This document shows, in pieces, positions 27,900 through 36,960 of a stretch of DNA of 64,000 nt. Position 1 is the stretch's first letter. Each line of letters begins with the position of its first letter. The stretch is from NCBI RefSeq assembly GCF_000807775.2, contig NZ_CP047385.1:744001-808000 (forward strand), given 5' to 3'. Made by a program: the position numbers and the translations under genes. Below the pieces are notes generated by a model. That model was not told the DNA's origin and did not search any database. It saw only the letters and a program-made list of their open reading frames with translations. The DNA comes from Pandoraea fibrosis (GTDB taxonomy: Bacteria; Pseudomonadota; Gammaproteobacteria; Burkholderiales; Burkholderiaceae).

Positions 27900-27962
27900 G
27901 TTCTTATAGCGAACAAATATTCGCTATAAGAACAGCGTAAGCCTTCCCGTGTCGGGCGTCAA
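27900..27962 (-). promoter_or_regulatory. pcaIJF promoter and IclR operator
   Basis: On the minus strand TTGACG (27962-27957) and TACGCT (27939-27934) are spaced by 17 bases. Immediately downstream, a perfect palindrome of two 14-base arms (27900-27913 and 27920-27933) around CAAATA covers the expected start of transcription. This is the natural binding site for the divergently encoded IclR regulator. Its position over +1 suggests repression unless the inducer is bound. Confidence 0.75.
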
Positions 27963-28098
27963 GCGAGTGCCCGCCAGGCGGGCGGGCCATGCGTCGATCC
28001 CCGCACCGTGAGGTGACGTGTGTCGCGCGGTGGAACGCGCGTCGCAAATCCATTACGCTTGCCGTTCACGCAAAGCCTCACGAATCCCCGATATCTAC

Positions 28099-28899
28099 AT
28101 GACACCTGTGCCGAACGACGCGACCGAACCGACCGACAAGAAGCCGGGCGACTCCTATGTACAGTCGTTCGCGCGCGGGCTGGCGGTCGTCAAGGCGTTC
28201 AGTGCCGCGCGCCCCGCGCAGACACTTTCGGAAGTCGCACAGGCCTCCGGGCTCACGCGCGCCGGGGCTCGCCGCATTCTGCTCACGCTCGAGGCGCTGG
28301 GTTACGTGCGAAGCGAAGGGCGGTTGTTCCGGCTCACGCCGCGAATTCTCGACCTTGGGTTTTCCTATCTGACGTCGATGCCGCTGTGGAATCTGGCCGA
28401 GCCGTTTATGGAGGCGCTCGTGCAGCAGGTGCAGGAGAGCAGTTCCGCTTCGGTACTCGACGGCGACGACATCGTCTACGTGCTACGCGTACCGGTGCGC
28501 AAAGTGATGTCGATCAATCTGTCGATCGGCAGTCGCTTGCCGGCGTGGTGCACGTCGATGGGGCGGGTCATGCTCTCGGCGCTGCCCGACGATGAACTCG
28601 ACGCCGCATTGCGTCGCGCCGATATTCGTCAGCACACACGTCGCACGGTGACGGACATCGACGCTCTGCGCGAGCGAATCCTCGACGTGCGTGCCAAGGG
28701 ATGGGCGCTGGTCGATCAGGAACTGGAGGAGGGGCTAATCTCCATCGCTGCGCCGATTCGCAATCGCAGCGGGCAGGTGATTGCGGCGATGAACGTCAGC
28801 GGTCAGGCCAACCGGACGTCGGCTGCCGAGATGGAGACGAAGTTCCTCGCGCCGCTACAACAGGCGGCACAGAAGATCTCGCAGATGGTGGTCGTGTAA
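28099..28899 (+). CDS. pcaR: IclR-family regulator of the pca operon (PcaR/PcaU-like)
   Basis: This 266-residue protein uses the ATG at 28099, which gives the family N-terminus (YVQSFARGLAVVKAFSA). The winged helix includes LSEVAQASGLTRAGARRILLTLEALGYV. The effector-binding domain follows from about residue 90, with SRLPAWCTSMGRVMLSAL and the conserved DQELEEGLISIAAPIRN. PcaR/PcaU proteins respond to 3-oxoadipate and control pcaIJF. Divergence from pcaI across a large palindrome fits that role. The ligand and activator/repressor mode are inferred from the family. Confidence 0.9.
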   Translation: MTPVPNDATEPTDKKPGDSYVQSFARGLAVVKAFSAARPAQTLSEVAQASGLTRAGARRILLTLEALGYVRSEGRLFRLTPRILDLGFSYLTSMPLWNLAEPFMEALVQQVQESSSASVLDGDDIVYVLRVPVRKVMSINLSIGSRLPAWCTSMGRVMLSALPDDELDAALRRADIRQHTRRTVTDIDALRERILDVRAKGWALVDQELEEGLISIAAPIRNRSGQVIAAMNVSGQANRTSAAEMETKFLAPLQQAAQKISQMVVV

Positions 28900-28934
28900 C
28901 GCCGGTTCGCGGGAAATCGCAGGTTGGTTGCCCA

Positions 28935-28977
28935 AAGCAAAGCGGGGCGCCCGGTTATCGGGCGCCCCGCTTTGCTT
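28935..28977. terminator. Strong bidirectional stem-loop after pcaR
   Basis: A perfect 19-bp stem (28935-28953 with 28959-28977) with a five-base GTTAT loop lies between the convergent pcaR and DUF2783 genes. T/A-rich stem ends give short T stretches on each strand. It is probably a shared terminator. Confidence 0.8.
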
Positions 28978-29009
28978 GAAATGCGTGACGATTGAACGCT
29001 GCTGCGCGA

Positions 29010-29219
29010 TCAACGGGTTGCGTTGCCCAACGCTCCCGCGCGTGCCAGACGAAGCGCCGAGAGCAGCGTATCGTGATCGCCGATCTGGTTGGCAAGCAAC
29101 AGAATCAGTTGAGCATTGGCGGCCTCACTTTGCGACGCGTCGAGATCGCGATGCATGTCGATCAATGCTTCGTAGAAATCGTCCGGACGCGTCAGTCGCG
29201 GTTGTGTATCGAGTGCCAT
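29010..29219 (-). CDS. DUF2783 domain protein
   Basis: This 69-residue protein starts at the ATG at 29219. It has the DUF2783 pattern: RPDDFYEALIDMHRDLDASQS, NAQLILLLANQIGDHDTLLSALRLAR. It is predicted to be all-helical, with no signal or membrane segment. It is the third gene after the metallo-hydrolase and flavin hydroxylase, 67 bp beyond the hydroxylase stop. DUF2783 proteins commonly accompany MhpA-like flavin hydroxylases, so it is perhaps a stabilising or partner subunit, but no biochemical role is known to me. Confidence 0.82.
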   Translation of the reverse strand: MALDTQPRLTRPDDFYEALIDMHRDLDASQSEAANAQLILLLANQIGDHDTLLSALRLARAGALGNATR

Positions 29220-29286
29220 GAAGTGTCTCCTTCCTGCGAAATCGGTGGTGTCCGATCGTCGATCGGTGTGAGTGGCGGCGTTGACG

Positions 29287-31029
29287 TCAGGCCGCGCATT
29301 GCATCGACGCGACTTCCGGCGCCGTGCGGCCGAGGGCGCGCTCGCGCGCGGCGGCAATCGCCGTGGCGTCGACCGTGCGCCAGCGCGCGCACACATGTTG
29401 ATCAGGACGAATCAGATACACCGTGCCCGGCGCGGCGTCGTAGCGTTGGGCGGCCAGACCTTGCACGTCGTGCCAGACGCTGTGCCCGTCGTGCGCTTCG
29501 TGCGTGTCTTGCGCGGCCTCCCCGTCCGGCGTGACGAACACCGGGATGACCGGCACGCTGTCGTTCGCGAGCGCATCGAGGGCGGCGAGCGACGCGGCAT
29601 CGAGCGAACCCGGCGCACCGAACACGAGCGCAACGAAACGCCCGCCCAGTCGCGGCAGCAACCAGCCGTCCTGCCCCTGGTGCGTGAGCGGCGCATCGAC
29701 GCAGGCCGCGCCTGGCACCATGCGTCCGGCGAACGGGTCGCTTCCCGCCGTGTTGAGGGTCGACTCGTGCAGCACGGCGGGCACCGACAGCCGTCCGCTA
29801 TTGACCAACTGACGCGCAAACGCATGGTCGCGGGCCAGCGTCAGCACAGCGTCGCGGAATACACGCGAGACCGGGCTCTTCGGCGTGATGAAATCGGTCG
29901 AGCGAGTGGAGTTGCGAATGTTCTCGTCGGCGGCGAATTCGCGCTCGCGGGCGTAGGTATCGAGCAACGCATCCGGGGCATGACCGGCGAGCACCAATGC
30001 CAGCTTCCACGCGAGGTTCTCGGCGTCCTGCACACCGCTGTTCGCGCCGCGGGCGCCGAACGGCGACACGCCATGCGCGGCGTCCCCGGCGAACAGCACA
30101 TGGCCGTGACGGAAGTCGTCCATGCGCAGGCATGAGAAGGTATAGACGCTGACCCACTCCAGCGTGAATTTGGCGTCGGGACCCAGCAGCGCCTGCACGC
30201 GCGGGATGACCCGCTCGGGGCTCTTCTCCAGTGCCGGGTCGGCGTCCCATCCCAACTGGAAATCGATGCGCCACACGTCGTCCGGCTGGCGATGCAGCAA
30301 CACGGATTGATTCGGATGGAACGGCGGGTCGAACCAGAACCAGCGCTCTGCCGGAAAGTCCGCGGTCATCTTGACGTCGGCAATCAGGAAGCGGTCCTTG
30401 AAGGTGCGGCCGTGGCTGTCGACACCGATCAATTTGCGCACGGGACTGCGCGACCCGTCGGCGGCGACGACATAGCGTGCGCGCGTTTGATATTCGCCGT
30501 CGGGGGTCTCCACTGTGAGCGTCACGCTCGCATCGGGCGCGCCCGGCGTGCCTTGTTGCGTGAGGCCGACCACCTTGCTCTTCCAGCGGATCTCGATGTT
30601 CGGAAGCTCGCAGGCGCGCTCGAACAAATAGCCTTCGACGTAGTACTGCTGAAGATTGATGAACGCCGGACGATGGTGTCCTGCTTCGGGCAGCAAATCG
30701 AAGTTGTAGACCTCCTGGTCGCGCAGGAACACGCGACCGACGTTCCAGCGCACCCCCTTTTGCACCATGCGCTCGCCGCAGCCAAGGCGGTCGAAGATAT
30801 CGAGCGTGCGCTTGGCGAAGCAGATGGCGCGCGAGCCGGTCGAGAGGGTGCAGTCGTCGTCGAGAACGATGACGGATACGCCTTGCTGCGCCAGATCGAT
30901 CGCCGTCGCCAGGCCCACCGGACCCGCGCCGACGACGATGACCGGATGCGTCTCGGACGCGACACTACCGGACTGTTCTGCACAGGGCCGGTAATCGAAC
31001 GTCAGGCGCTGGTAATCGATGCTGCTCAT
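29287..31029 (-). CDS. FAD-dependent aromatic hydroxylase (MhpA/PheA-like group A monooxygenase)
   Basis: This 580-residue protein starts at the ATG at 31029 with GGAGAC upstream. FAD-binding motifs are present: GAGPVG at residues 34-39, the DG motif VVAADGSRSPVRKLIG, and the GD motif FAGDAAHGVSPFGARGANS. The C-terminal thioredoxin-like lid (LIRPDQHVCARW near the end) is as in 3-(3-hydroxyphenyl)propionate hydroxylase. It should use NAD(P)H and O2 to hydroxylate an aromatic acid. No ring-cleavage gene is adjacent. It is the middle gene of the metallo-hydrolase / hydroxylase / DUF2783 operon, facing two IclR regulators. The exact substrate is unknown. Confidence 0.9.
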   Translation of the reverse strand: MSSIDYQRLTFDYRPCAEQSGSVASETHPVIVVGAGPVGLATAIDLAQQGVSVIVLDDDCTLSTGSRAICFAKRTLDIFDRLGCGERMVQKGVRWNVGRVFLRDQEVYNFDLLPEAGHHRPAFINLQQYYVEGYLFERACELPNIEIRWKSKVVGLTQQGTPGAPDASVTLTVETPDGEYQTRARYVVAADGSRSPVRKLIGVDSHGRTFKDRFLIADVKMTADFPAERWFWFDPPFHPNQSVLLHRQPDDVWRIDFQLGWDADPALEKSPERVIPRVQALLGPDAKFTLEWVSVYTFSCLRMDDFRHGHVLFAGDAAHGVSPFGARGANSGVQDAENLAWKLALVLAGHAPDALLDTYAREREFAADENIRNSTRSTDFITPKSPVSRVFRDAVLTLARDHAFARQLVNSGRLSVPAVLHESTLNTAGSDPFAGRMVPGAACVDAPLTHQGQDGWLLPRLGGRFVALVFGAPGSLDAASLAALDALANDSVPVIPVFVTPDGEAAQDTHEAHDGHSVWHDVQGLAAQRYDAAPGTVYLIRPDQHVCARWRTVDATAIAAARERALGRTAPEVASMQCAA

Positions 31030-31138
31030 GCAATGTCTCCATCGTCGGCACCGCACCGGCGCACATGCGCCGGCGGGCTCCGTTTTTACTTTTTGCTTTT
31101 GCTGTCGGCGCGCTCACCGGGGCGCGCCGCGATCACAC

Positions 31139-32098
31139 TCAGTCTTGCAGCGCGGCCCACATTTCCTTGTCGCGTTGCGCCGTCCAGATACGCGGATGCG
31201 TGATGCCGCTCGCCTCGTCGAATGCCCGGGTCACATCGAAGGGCAGGCAGTGTTCGTAGATGAAGACGTGACCGAACTTCGGGTCCATGTGGCTGCGCGT
31301 GAGGGCCATGGCCCCCTTGAGGTCGAGCTTCTTTTCGACGGCTTGCTTGCCGGCTTCGAACAGCGTCGTCACGAAGTCCTTCGTGTAGGCGAGGCCCTTG
31401 GCGACCTCTTCAGGCGTCGTCAGCGCGGGGCCACGGCCCGGCACGAGCTTTTCGGCACCGAGCGCGGCCAGCGCGTCGAGCGTGGCGGGCCATTCGGCGA
31501 GTTGCGCGTCACCGGTGTAGCAGGCGGCGTCGTACTCGACCAGATCGCCCGAGAACAGCACCTTTTGCGACGGCAGCCACACCACGGTGTCGCCCTTGGT
31601 ATGCCCCGAACCGAGGTGCGCAATCTTCACTTCGAGCTTGCCGAGGAAGAGCGTCATTTCCTTTTCGAAGACGAGCGTCGGCCACGTGAGGCCCGGCACC
31701 GTCTCGACACCGGCGAACAGACGCGGGAAGCGTTCGATTTCCGACTTCATGTCGGCTTCGCCGCGCTCGACGATCATTTCGTAAGTGCCGCGGCTCGCGA
31801 TGATCTGCTGAGCACCTTCGGCGAAGTACGCCGATGCGCCAAGCACCCGCACGGCGTGGTAGTGCGAGAGCACCACGTACTTGATCGGCTTGTCGGTGAC
31901 GGTGCGAATCTTCGCGATGAGGTCTTGCGCCATGGCGGGCGTGGCCGTCGTGTCGACGATCATCACGCCGTCGTCGCCAATGATGACGCCGGAGTTCGGA
32001 TCGCCCTCGGCGGTATAGGCCCAGGTGTTTTCCGACAGTTGGGTGAACGTGACCTTTTTGGCTTCCAGGTCGGCTTGCGAGGCGAATGCTTTGGCCAT
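31139..32098 (-). CDS. Metallo-beta-lactamase-fold hydrolase
   Basis: This 319-residue protein starts at the ATG at 32098 after AGAGAGAGA. The fold is recognised by NSGVIIGDDGVMIVDT, VVLSHYHAVRVLGASAY, GSGHTKGDTVVW and FSGDLVEYDAAC. The first metal motif is HxHxVR rather than the canonical HxHxDH, so the usual second-site Asp/His pair is absent. Catalysis may use one metal, or a different ligand set. It leads the operon with the flavin hydroxylase (109 bp gap) and DUF2783, so its substrate is probably a product or ester linked to that aromatic pathway. It has no signal peptide. Confidence 0.87.
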   Translation of the reverse strand: MAKAFASQADLEAKKVTFTQLSENTWAYTAEGDPNSGVIIGDDGVMIVDTTATPAMAQDLIAKIRTVTDKPIKYVVLSHYHAVRVLGASAYFAEGAQQIIASRGTYEMIVERGEADMKSEIERFPRLFAGVETVPGLTWPTLVFEKEMTLFLGKLEVKIAHLGSGHTKGDTVVWLPSQKVLFSGDLVEYDAACYTGDAQLAEWPATLDALAALGAEKLVPGRGPALTTPEEVAKGLAYTKDFVTTLFEAGKQAVEKKLDLKGAMALTRSHMDPKFGHVFIYEHCLPFDVTRAFDEASGITHPRIWTAQRDKEMWAALQD

Positions 32099-32169
32099 GC
32101 TTGTCTCTCTCTTATCTCGTCTGCGGGGATGGTGCGAAGGATGAAGGCATCTTACGAAACGCTCAGAAT

Positions 32170-32186
32170 ATTTGTCAATGACAAAT
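32170..32186. promoter_or_regulatory. Operator palindrome between the hydroxylase operon and the tandem IclR genes
   Basis: The perfect repeat ATTTGTC-AAT-GACAAAT overlaps a minus-strand TTGACA -35 candidate for the metallo-hydrolase operon. It is a plausible binding site for one or both divergent IclR proteins. A candidate plus-strand promoter for the IclR pair (TTGAAA at 32271, TAGAAT at 32296, 19-base spacing) lies nearer their start. Confidence 0.6.
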
Positions 32187-32341
32187 GTGATTGTTATTTG
32201 CTAATGTGATGGCGTTGGCGATCTAAGGCGGTTGTCGTCTCGGGTTAACCCTGCGGCATGAGGGGAGAGATTGAAAATGCGGACGCCGACTTGTTTAGAA
32301 TCTAGGCCATTTTCCTTGGGGAGCCCGGCTCCCACGACCGC

Positions 32342-33163
32342 ATGAACCGAATTCCGATGGACGGCACTGCCGACGCCAGTGGCCAGCCCGGCCGAGCCTC
32401 ACGTGGCGTGCAAAGCGTGGACGTTGCGGCACGCGTGCTTCAGGCGCTTGCCCACGCGCGACGCCCGCTGGGGCCGGGCGATCTCGCCGCGCTTGCCGGA
32501 CTGCCGCCTGCGCAGGCGCATCCCTATCTGGTAAGTCTTACCCGGTTGGGGCTGCTCAAACGTGACCCCATGTCGGGCGACTACACGCCGGGGCCCATGA
32601 CATTGCGTCTCGCGTTGCTGCATCTTGAAAACGACCCGGCGTATCGCGCTGCCGTGCCGCGTGTGATCGCGCTGGCGCGCGAGACCGGTTTCTGTGTCGC
32701 GATTTCCACCCATGCGCCGCAAGGCCCACTCGTCGTGCATTTCGAACGTGCGGCATTTCCGCTGCATGTGAACCTGCACGTCGGCTCGGTCATGTCGCTC
32801 ACCACAACGTCGACCGGCCGAGCGTTCTGCGCCTTCACGCCGGCAGCGCAATGGCCACAGGCGTGGGCTGAGCAGATGCCGATAGTCCCGTCCGAAAGGG
32901 AACGGTTCGACGCGTTGCTTGGCGAGACACGCACGCACGGCATGGCGCGCAGCGTGAACACGCCGAGTCCGTCGGTCAGCAGTCTGTGTGCGCCGGTGTT
33001 CGATGCGAGCGGGCGCTTGCGTCTGGCGCTCACGGCCATCGGGCCGACGGCGGCGCTCGACGTGGCGTGGGACGGTGCGCCCGCCCGTGCGTTGCGTGCG
33101 GCAGCGAGCGTCATCGCGTCGCAGGTCCATGCGGATCGAGACAACGACGAGGTGAACGTATGA
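32342..33163 (+). CDS. IclR-family transcriptional regulator (first of a tandem pair)
   Basis: This 273-residue protein starts at the ATG at 32342. The N-terminal helix-turn-helix spans GVQSVDVAARVLQALAHA, LAALAGLPPAQAHPYLVSLTRLGLL. The effector domain includes HVNLHVGSVMSLTTTSTGRAF and ends in ADRDNDEVNV. It ends in an ATGA overlap with the next IclR gene, so the two are co-translated. Both have the PAxAHPxLVSL variant of the recognition helix. Divergence from the hydroxylase operon suggests that operon as target. The ligand is probably an aromatic acid or pathway intermediate. Confidence 0.9.
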   Translation: MNRIPMDGTADASGQPGRASRGVQSVDVAARVLQALAHARRPLGPGDLAALAGLPPAQAHPYLVSLTRLGLLKRDPMSGDYTPGPMTLRLALLHLENDPAYRAAVPRVIALARETGFCVAISTHAPQGPLVVHFERAAFPLHVNLHVGSVMSLTTTSTGRAFCAFTPAAQWPQAWAEQMPIVPSERERFDALLGETRTHGMARSVNTPSPSVSSLCAPVFDASGRLRLALTAIGPTAALDVAWDGAPARALRAAASVIASQVHADRDNDEVNV

Positions 33164-34020
33164 GCGCGACGCGAAGCCGTGCCGGAACGGACGACATGAC
33201 AGCCGACGTGACGACGACGCAGACGAAACCGCAGCGTGGCATTCAGGCGCTGGAAAGCACCGGTGCGTTACTTGAAGCGCTGGTCGCGGCGGGACGTCCG
33301 TTACCCCTCAATGCGCTTGCGCGCGACGCGGGCATGGCCGCAGCGAAGGCGCATCCGCATCTGGTGAGCCTGCAACGTGCGGGCTTGCTGACGCGCGATG
33401 CGAACGGCAATTTCGAGGCAGGGGCATTGAGTCTTGACCTCGGACTAATGGCGTTGCAACGGCTTTCGCCGACAGGCGAAGCCGAGCCCGAGATTCTCGC
33501 GCTGGCGCAATCGACGGGATTGTCGGCAGCGATGGCCGTCCTGGGGCCGGTCGGCCCTACGGTTGTGCGGCTGGAGGAAGCGATGCGACCGCAGCATGTG
33601 AGCTTGCGCATCGGCACGGTGCTCTCTCTGGTGAATACCGCCATTGGACGCACGTTCGCGGCTTTCCTTCCGGAAGCGGTGCTCGATGGGCTGCTCGCTC
33701 AGGAGCCGGTGAGAATGGCTGGACTCGGTGCGGAAGGGCGTCCCACAACGCCTGAGGCGGACTATGTCGGGCGGCTGACGGCGATTCGTCGACAGCGATT
33801 CGATACGGCGTTGAGCAACCCGGTGCCCGGTATCGATACGGTCGCGGTGCCCGTGTTCGATCACACGGGGGAGGTCACGCTGGTGCTTGCGTTGATGGGG
33901 TCGACGGGAAGTTTCGAGACCGCGCTCGACGCGTCGCCGGCGCAGGCGTTGCAGGCCGCAGCACGCCGGTTGTCATGGCGCTTCGGTGCGGTGGGCCGTG
34001 CAGACGAGGCCGGCGGGTAG
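33160..34020 (+). CDS. IclR-family transcriptional regulator (second of a tandem pair)
   Basis: This 286-residue protein has a start codon that overlaps the stop of the previous gene (ATGA at 33160-33163). A second Met at codon 13 is possible. The helix-turn-helix is GIQALESTGALLEALVAA, LARDAGMAAAKAHPHLVSLQRAGLL; the effector domain includes HVSLRIGTVLSLVNTAIGRTFAAF. The two proteins share the same layout along their whole length, consistent with an old duplication. They could form heteromers or respond to two ligands. The same target operon is inferred from position. Confidence 0.9.
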   Translation: MSATRSRAGTDDMTADVTTTQTKPQRGIQALESTGALLEALVAAGRPLPLNALARDAGMAAAKAHPHLVSLQRAGLLTRDANGNFEAGALSLDLGLMALQRLSPTGEAEPEILALAQSTGLSAAMAVLGPVGPTVVRLEEAMRPQHVSLRIGTVLSLVNTAIGRTFAAFLPEAVLDGLLAQEPVRMAGLGAEGRPTTPEADYVGRLTAIRRQRFDTALSNPVPGIDTVAVPVFDHTGEVTLVLALMGSTGSFETALDASPAQALQAAARRLSWRFGAVGRADEAGG

Positions 34021-34153
34021 TCGCGGGATCCGTGAGGGCGTGACGCTCGGATGTCGATGCATTTGCGCCACGCTTTCACATGGGTTTAGGCGACGCTAGG
34101 CACGCACGGTAAGATGGGCGTCAACGCCGTCCCCGTCACCCCGACCAGAAGCC

Positions 34154-35635
34154 ATGACTGCCGCCATGACCCGCGTGATGACTCGTGAACCCGTTCGATC
34201 CCGTGATGCTTGTTCAGACGCTCCGGTTCGCCGCAGGCAAAGGCGTCGCGGCGTGCGGTGGCAGACGTGCGTTGCGGCATTGGCGCTCGCAGGTTCGCTA
34301 AGCGCCTGCACGACATCGTCACCGCCGTCGCCGGGGCAGGCCAAACCGCCCGAATCGGCGGCCCGCATCGACGGCATGCCCGCCGACTGGACGCTGGTAT
34401 CCACGGTGATTGTGAGCCGTCACGGCGTGCGATCGCCGACCCATGCCCATCCCCCGCTGGACAAGCTGACCCCGGACGCGTGGCCCGGCTGGCCTGTGCC
34501 TGCGGGGTATCTGACGGCGCGCGGCGGTTCGCTGGCTGAGCGTATGGGGCGCTACTACGGCGACTGGCTGCGCGCGCGGCGTGTGCTGCCGGACAATGCA
34601 TGCCCGGCGCCCGGCACCGTCTACGGATGGTCCGATATCGATCAGCGCACGCGAGAAACCGGCAATGCCCTGTTGCAAGGCATGGCGCCGGGATGCGACC
34701 TGCGCACATCGCATCAGGCGGATCTCACGACCTACGACGCGGTATTCCAGCCGGTGGCCGCCGGCGACTGTCCGCTCGATCCGGGCGCGGCACGCGGAGC
34801 CATCGAGGCGCGTCTGGCACCGGAGGGTGTCGCGGGCCTGAACAAGCGCTACGCCGCGACCATTGCCCGCGCGAGCGAAGTGCTCGATTACGCGCATGGT
34901 CCTTTATGCGGCGCGCAAGGCGGCTGCAAGCTCGAAGACGTGCCCACGCGTCTGCGTGTCGAGGGCGACGGCAGCGGCGTTGCGCTGCGCGGCGCGCTCG
35001 GGAGTGCGGCGAAAGTGTCGGAAGTTTTCCTCCTGCAATACGGCGAAGGCCTGCCCGACAGCGACGTGGCGTGGGGCCGAATTCGCGACGAAAAGGATTG
35101 GGCGCGTCTGCTTGAGGCGCATAACGCACAACGCGATCTGCTTGATCGCACGCCGTATCTCGCAACGACCAACGGTACGCCGCTACTGGCGCTCACGCTC
35201 GATGCGCTGACACGTTCGGCCACGCACAGCGATGCCGCGCAGGCGTCGCCGGTGCGCGGTCCGGTCTTGCCGGCGGGCAATCGGGTCTATGTGCTGATTG
35301 GCCACGACACGAACGTGGCCAACCTCGCCGGCATGCTCAAGCTCGACTGGCAACTCCTCGACCAGCCCGACAACACACCGCCCGACGGCGCACTCGTGTT
35401 TTCGCTCTGGCGAAATCCGGCAGGCGAGGCATTCGTGCGTGTGGAAATGGTGTATCAATCGATGCACCAGATGCGGCACCTCACGGCACTCTCGCTCGAC
35501 GAACCGGCAAAGCGCGTGATACTCGCCTTGCCCGATTGCAACGACGGCCCTGACGCAAAGAGCTGTCGCTGGCCGGCGTTTGCCCAGCGCACGAAGGCGG
35601 TGCTCTCGCCTGCGTGTCTGGAAGGCGTGCGGTAA
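34154..35635 (+). CDS. Histidine-type acid phosphatase lipoprotein (phytase/glucose-1-phosphatase family)
   Basis: This 493-residue protein has an N-terminal lipoprotein signal (VAALALAGSLSACTT) preceded by a very basic stretch (RRRQRRRGVRW). Starts at codons 1, 5 or 9 all precede it; 34154 follows AGAAG. The catalytic RHGxRxP motif is present as VSRHGVRSPTHAH, with the proton-donor HD motif in LIGHDTNVANLAG. This makes it a two-domain periplasmic acid phosphatase that passes phosphate through a phospho-His. Substrates in the family include glucose-1-phosphate and phytate. It is single-gene, convergent with the porin gene. Confidence 0.92.
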   Translation: MTAAMTRVMTREPVRSRDACSDAPVRRRQRRRGVRWQTCVAALALAGSLSACTTSSPPSPGQAKPPESAARIDGMPADWTLVSTVIVSRHGVRSPTHAHPPLDKLTPDAWPGWPVPAGYLTARGGSLAERMGRYYGDWLRARRVLPDNACPAPGTVYGWSDIDQRTRETGNALLQGMAPGCDLRTSHQADLTTYDAVFQPVAAGDCPLDPGAARGAIEARLAPEGVAGLNKRYAATIARASEVLDYAHGPLCGAQGGCKLEDVPTRLRVEGDGSGVALRGALGSAAKVSEVFLLQYGEGLPDSDVAWGRIRDEKDWARLLEAHNAQRDLLDRTPYLATTNGTPLLALTLDALTRSATHSDAAQASPVRGPVLPAGNRVYVLIGHDTNVANLAGMLKLDWQLLDQPDNTPPDGALVFSLWRNPAGEAFVRVEMVYQSMHQMRHLTALSLDEPAKRVILALPDCNDGPDAKSCRWPAFAQRTKAVLSPACLEGVR

Positions 35636-35665
35636 CGGCGTATCGATGGCCCCGTCAGGCCCGCG

Positions 35666-36802
35666 TCAGAAGGTATGACGCATGCCGATGCGAATCGCCG
35701 TCGACGACGGTCCGTCGCCGGTGTAGGCGCCCTTCACGAACGTGGGGGCGGCACCGCCGCCGAGATACACCGGTGCGGCGCCGCCACCTGCATAGAGGTA
35801 CGTGCCTTCGACGTACACATCGGTGCGTTTGGACAACGCATAGTCGGCCAGCACGGTCACGTTCTGCCAACGCTGCACATCCATCTTCGAATACCAGTAA
35901 CCGGCCATCAGTGTCCATGCGGCACCGGGGCGATAGATCTGGTTGAACTCATAGGTGTTCATCACGACGCTCTCCGCACCATTGCGGAACCGCGTGCTCG
36001 TGAACAGCAGTCGCGTGGTATGCGGCCCGTAGCGATAGCTGCCGCCGATCCCCCAACTGGCGATGTTGTCGAGCACGGCGGGTCCGGGCGGAAGATCCGG
36101 GAAAATCGTCGTGCCCGCTTGCGTCGGGGCATTCACGCCCGAGTTGTGCGTGTTCGTGTAAGCCGCCCCCAGATTGAGCGCGCCGTTGACGTACTTCATG
36201 CCGAACGCCATCACGCGTCCGGTGCCGGCTGACACCGTGCTCGATGGCGTGGCATACAGGCCACCGAGGGTCAGGCCCGCCAGGGTCGGGGACGTGTACT
36301 TGATCGCATTGTTGACATGCAGCGTGCCGGCGAGGTGGTCGAAGTCGCCGGGGTGCCATGAGTACTGGCCTGCCAACTGCCCCATGGCGAACTGGGTCAG
36401 GTTGTCCCAGAAGAAGTCGTACTGTCTGCCGAACGTCAGTGTGCCGGCACGATTGTCCTGAATACCGAGCCATGCCTGACGGCTGAAGAGCACGCCGGAC
36501 TGCACCATCGTGCCGCTGTAGAGGTTGAAACCGTTCTCCAGGGCGAAGATCGCGCGACGGCCGTCGCCGAGGTCTTCCGTGCCGCGAAGCCCCCAGCGGT
36601 TGGCTTGAATCGCACCGTCGTTGGCCACGACGGCGCTGCTGCCGTTGACGTTGCTGAAGTAGGTCAGGCCAGCGTCGATGATGCCGTACAACTGGACACC
36701 GCTTTGCGCGGCAGCAGGAGAGGACAGCGTGACGAGAGCCGGCGCGATCACGGCGGCAAGCCATGATGCAGTCCGATGACGAGTTGCACGAGCGAGTTTC
36801 AT
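35666..36802 (-). CDS. Gram-negative porin (Burkholderiales trimeric type)
   Basis: This 378-residue protein has a signal peptide to about SPAAAQ, then the mature start SGVQLYGIIDAGLTYFSN. The family's RWGLRGTEDLGDGRRAIFALENGFN segment and a C-terminal IGMRHTF with terminal Phe are also present. The start ATG at 36802 follows GGAGAC. It forms a 16-stranded outer-membrane channel. It is last in the aldolase / amidohydrolase / unknown / transporter / propeller operon, 158 bp after the propeller gene, so it probably admits the pathway's anionic substrate into the periplasm. Separate expression is possible given that gap. Confidence 0.93.
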   Translation of the reverse strand: MKLARATRHRTASWLAAVIAPALVTLSSPAAAQSGVQLYGIIDAGLTYFSNVNGSSAVVANDGAIQANRWGLRGTEDLGDGRRAIFALENGFNLYSGTMVQSGVLFSRQAWLGIQDNRAGTLTFGRQYDFFWDNLTQFAMGQLAGQYSWHPGDFDHLAGTLHVNNAIKYTSPTLAGLTLGGLYATPSSTVSAGTGRVMAFGMKYVNGALNLGAAYTNTHNSGVNAPTQAGTTIFPDLPPGPAVLDNIASWGIGGSYRYGPHTTRLLFTSTRFRNGAESVVMNTYEFNQIYRPGAAWTLMAGYWYSKMDVQRWQNVTVLADYALSKRTDVYVEGTYLYAGGGAAPVYLGGGAAPTFVKGAYTGDGPSSTAIRIGMRHTF

Positions 36803-36960
36803 ATCAATGTCTCCAGGTTGCTATTTTTTTGAGGCAAAGCGATGCCATCACCCTCTGATGGGGCGAGTCGGAACTACAGGAACTGCGGAATCGAAATGAG
36901 TGAGCGCCGGGCCGCGTGGATCACACGGCGGCCGTCTTGCTCAACGCCGCGATTGGCGTC

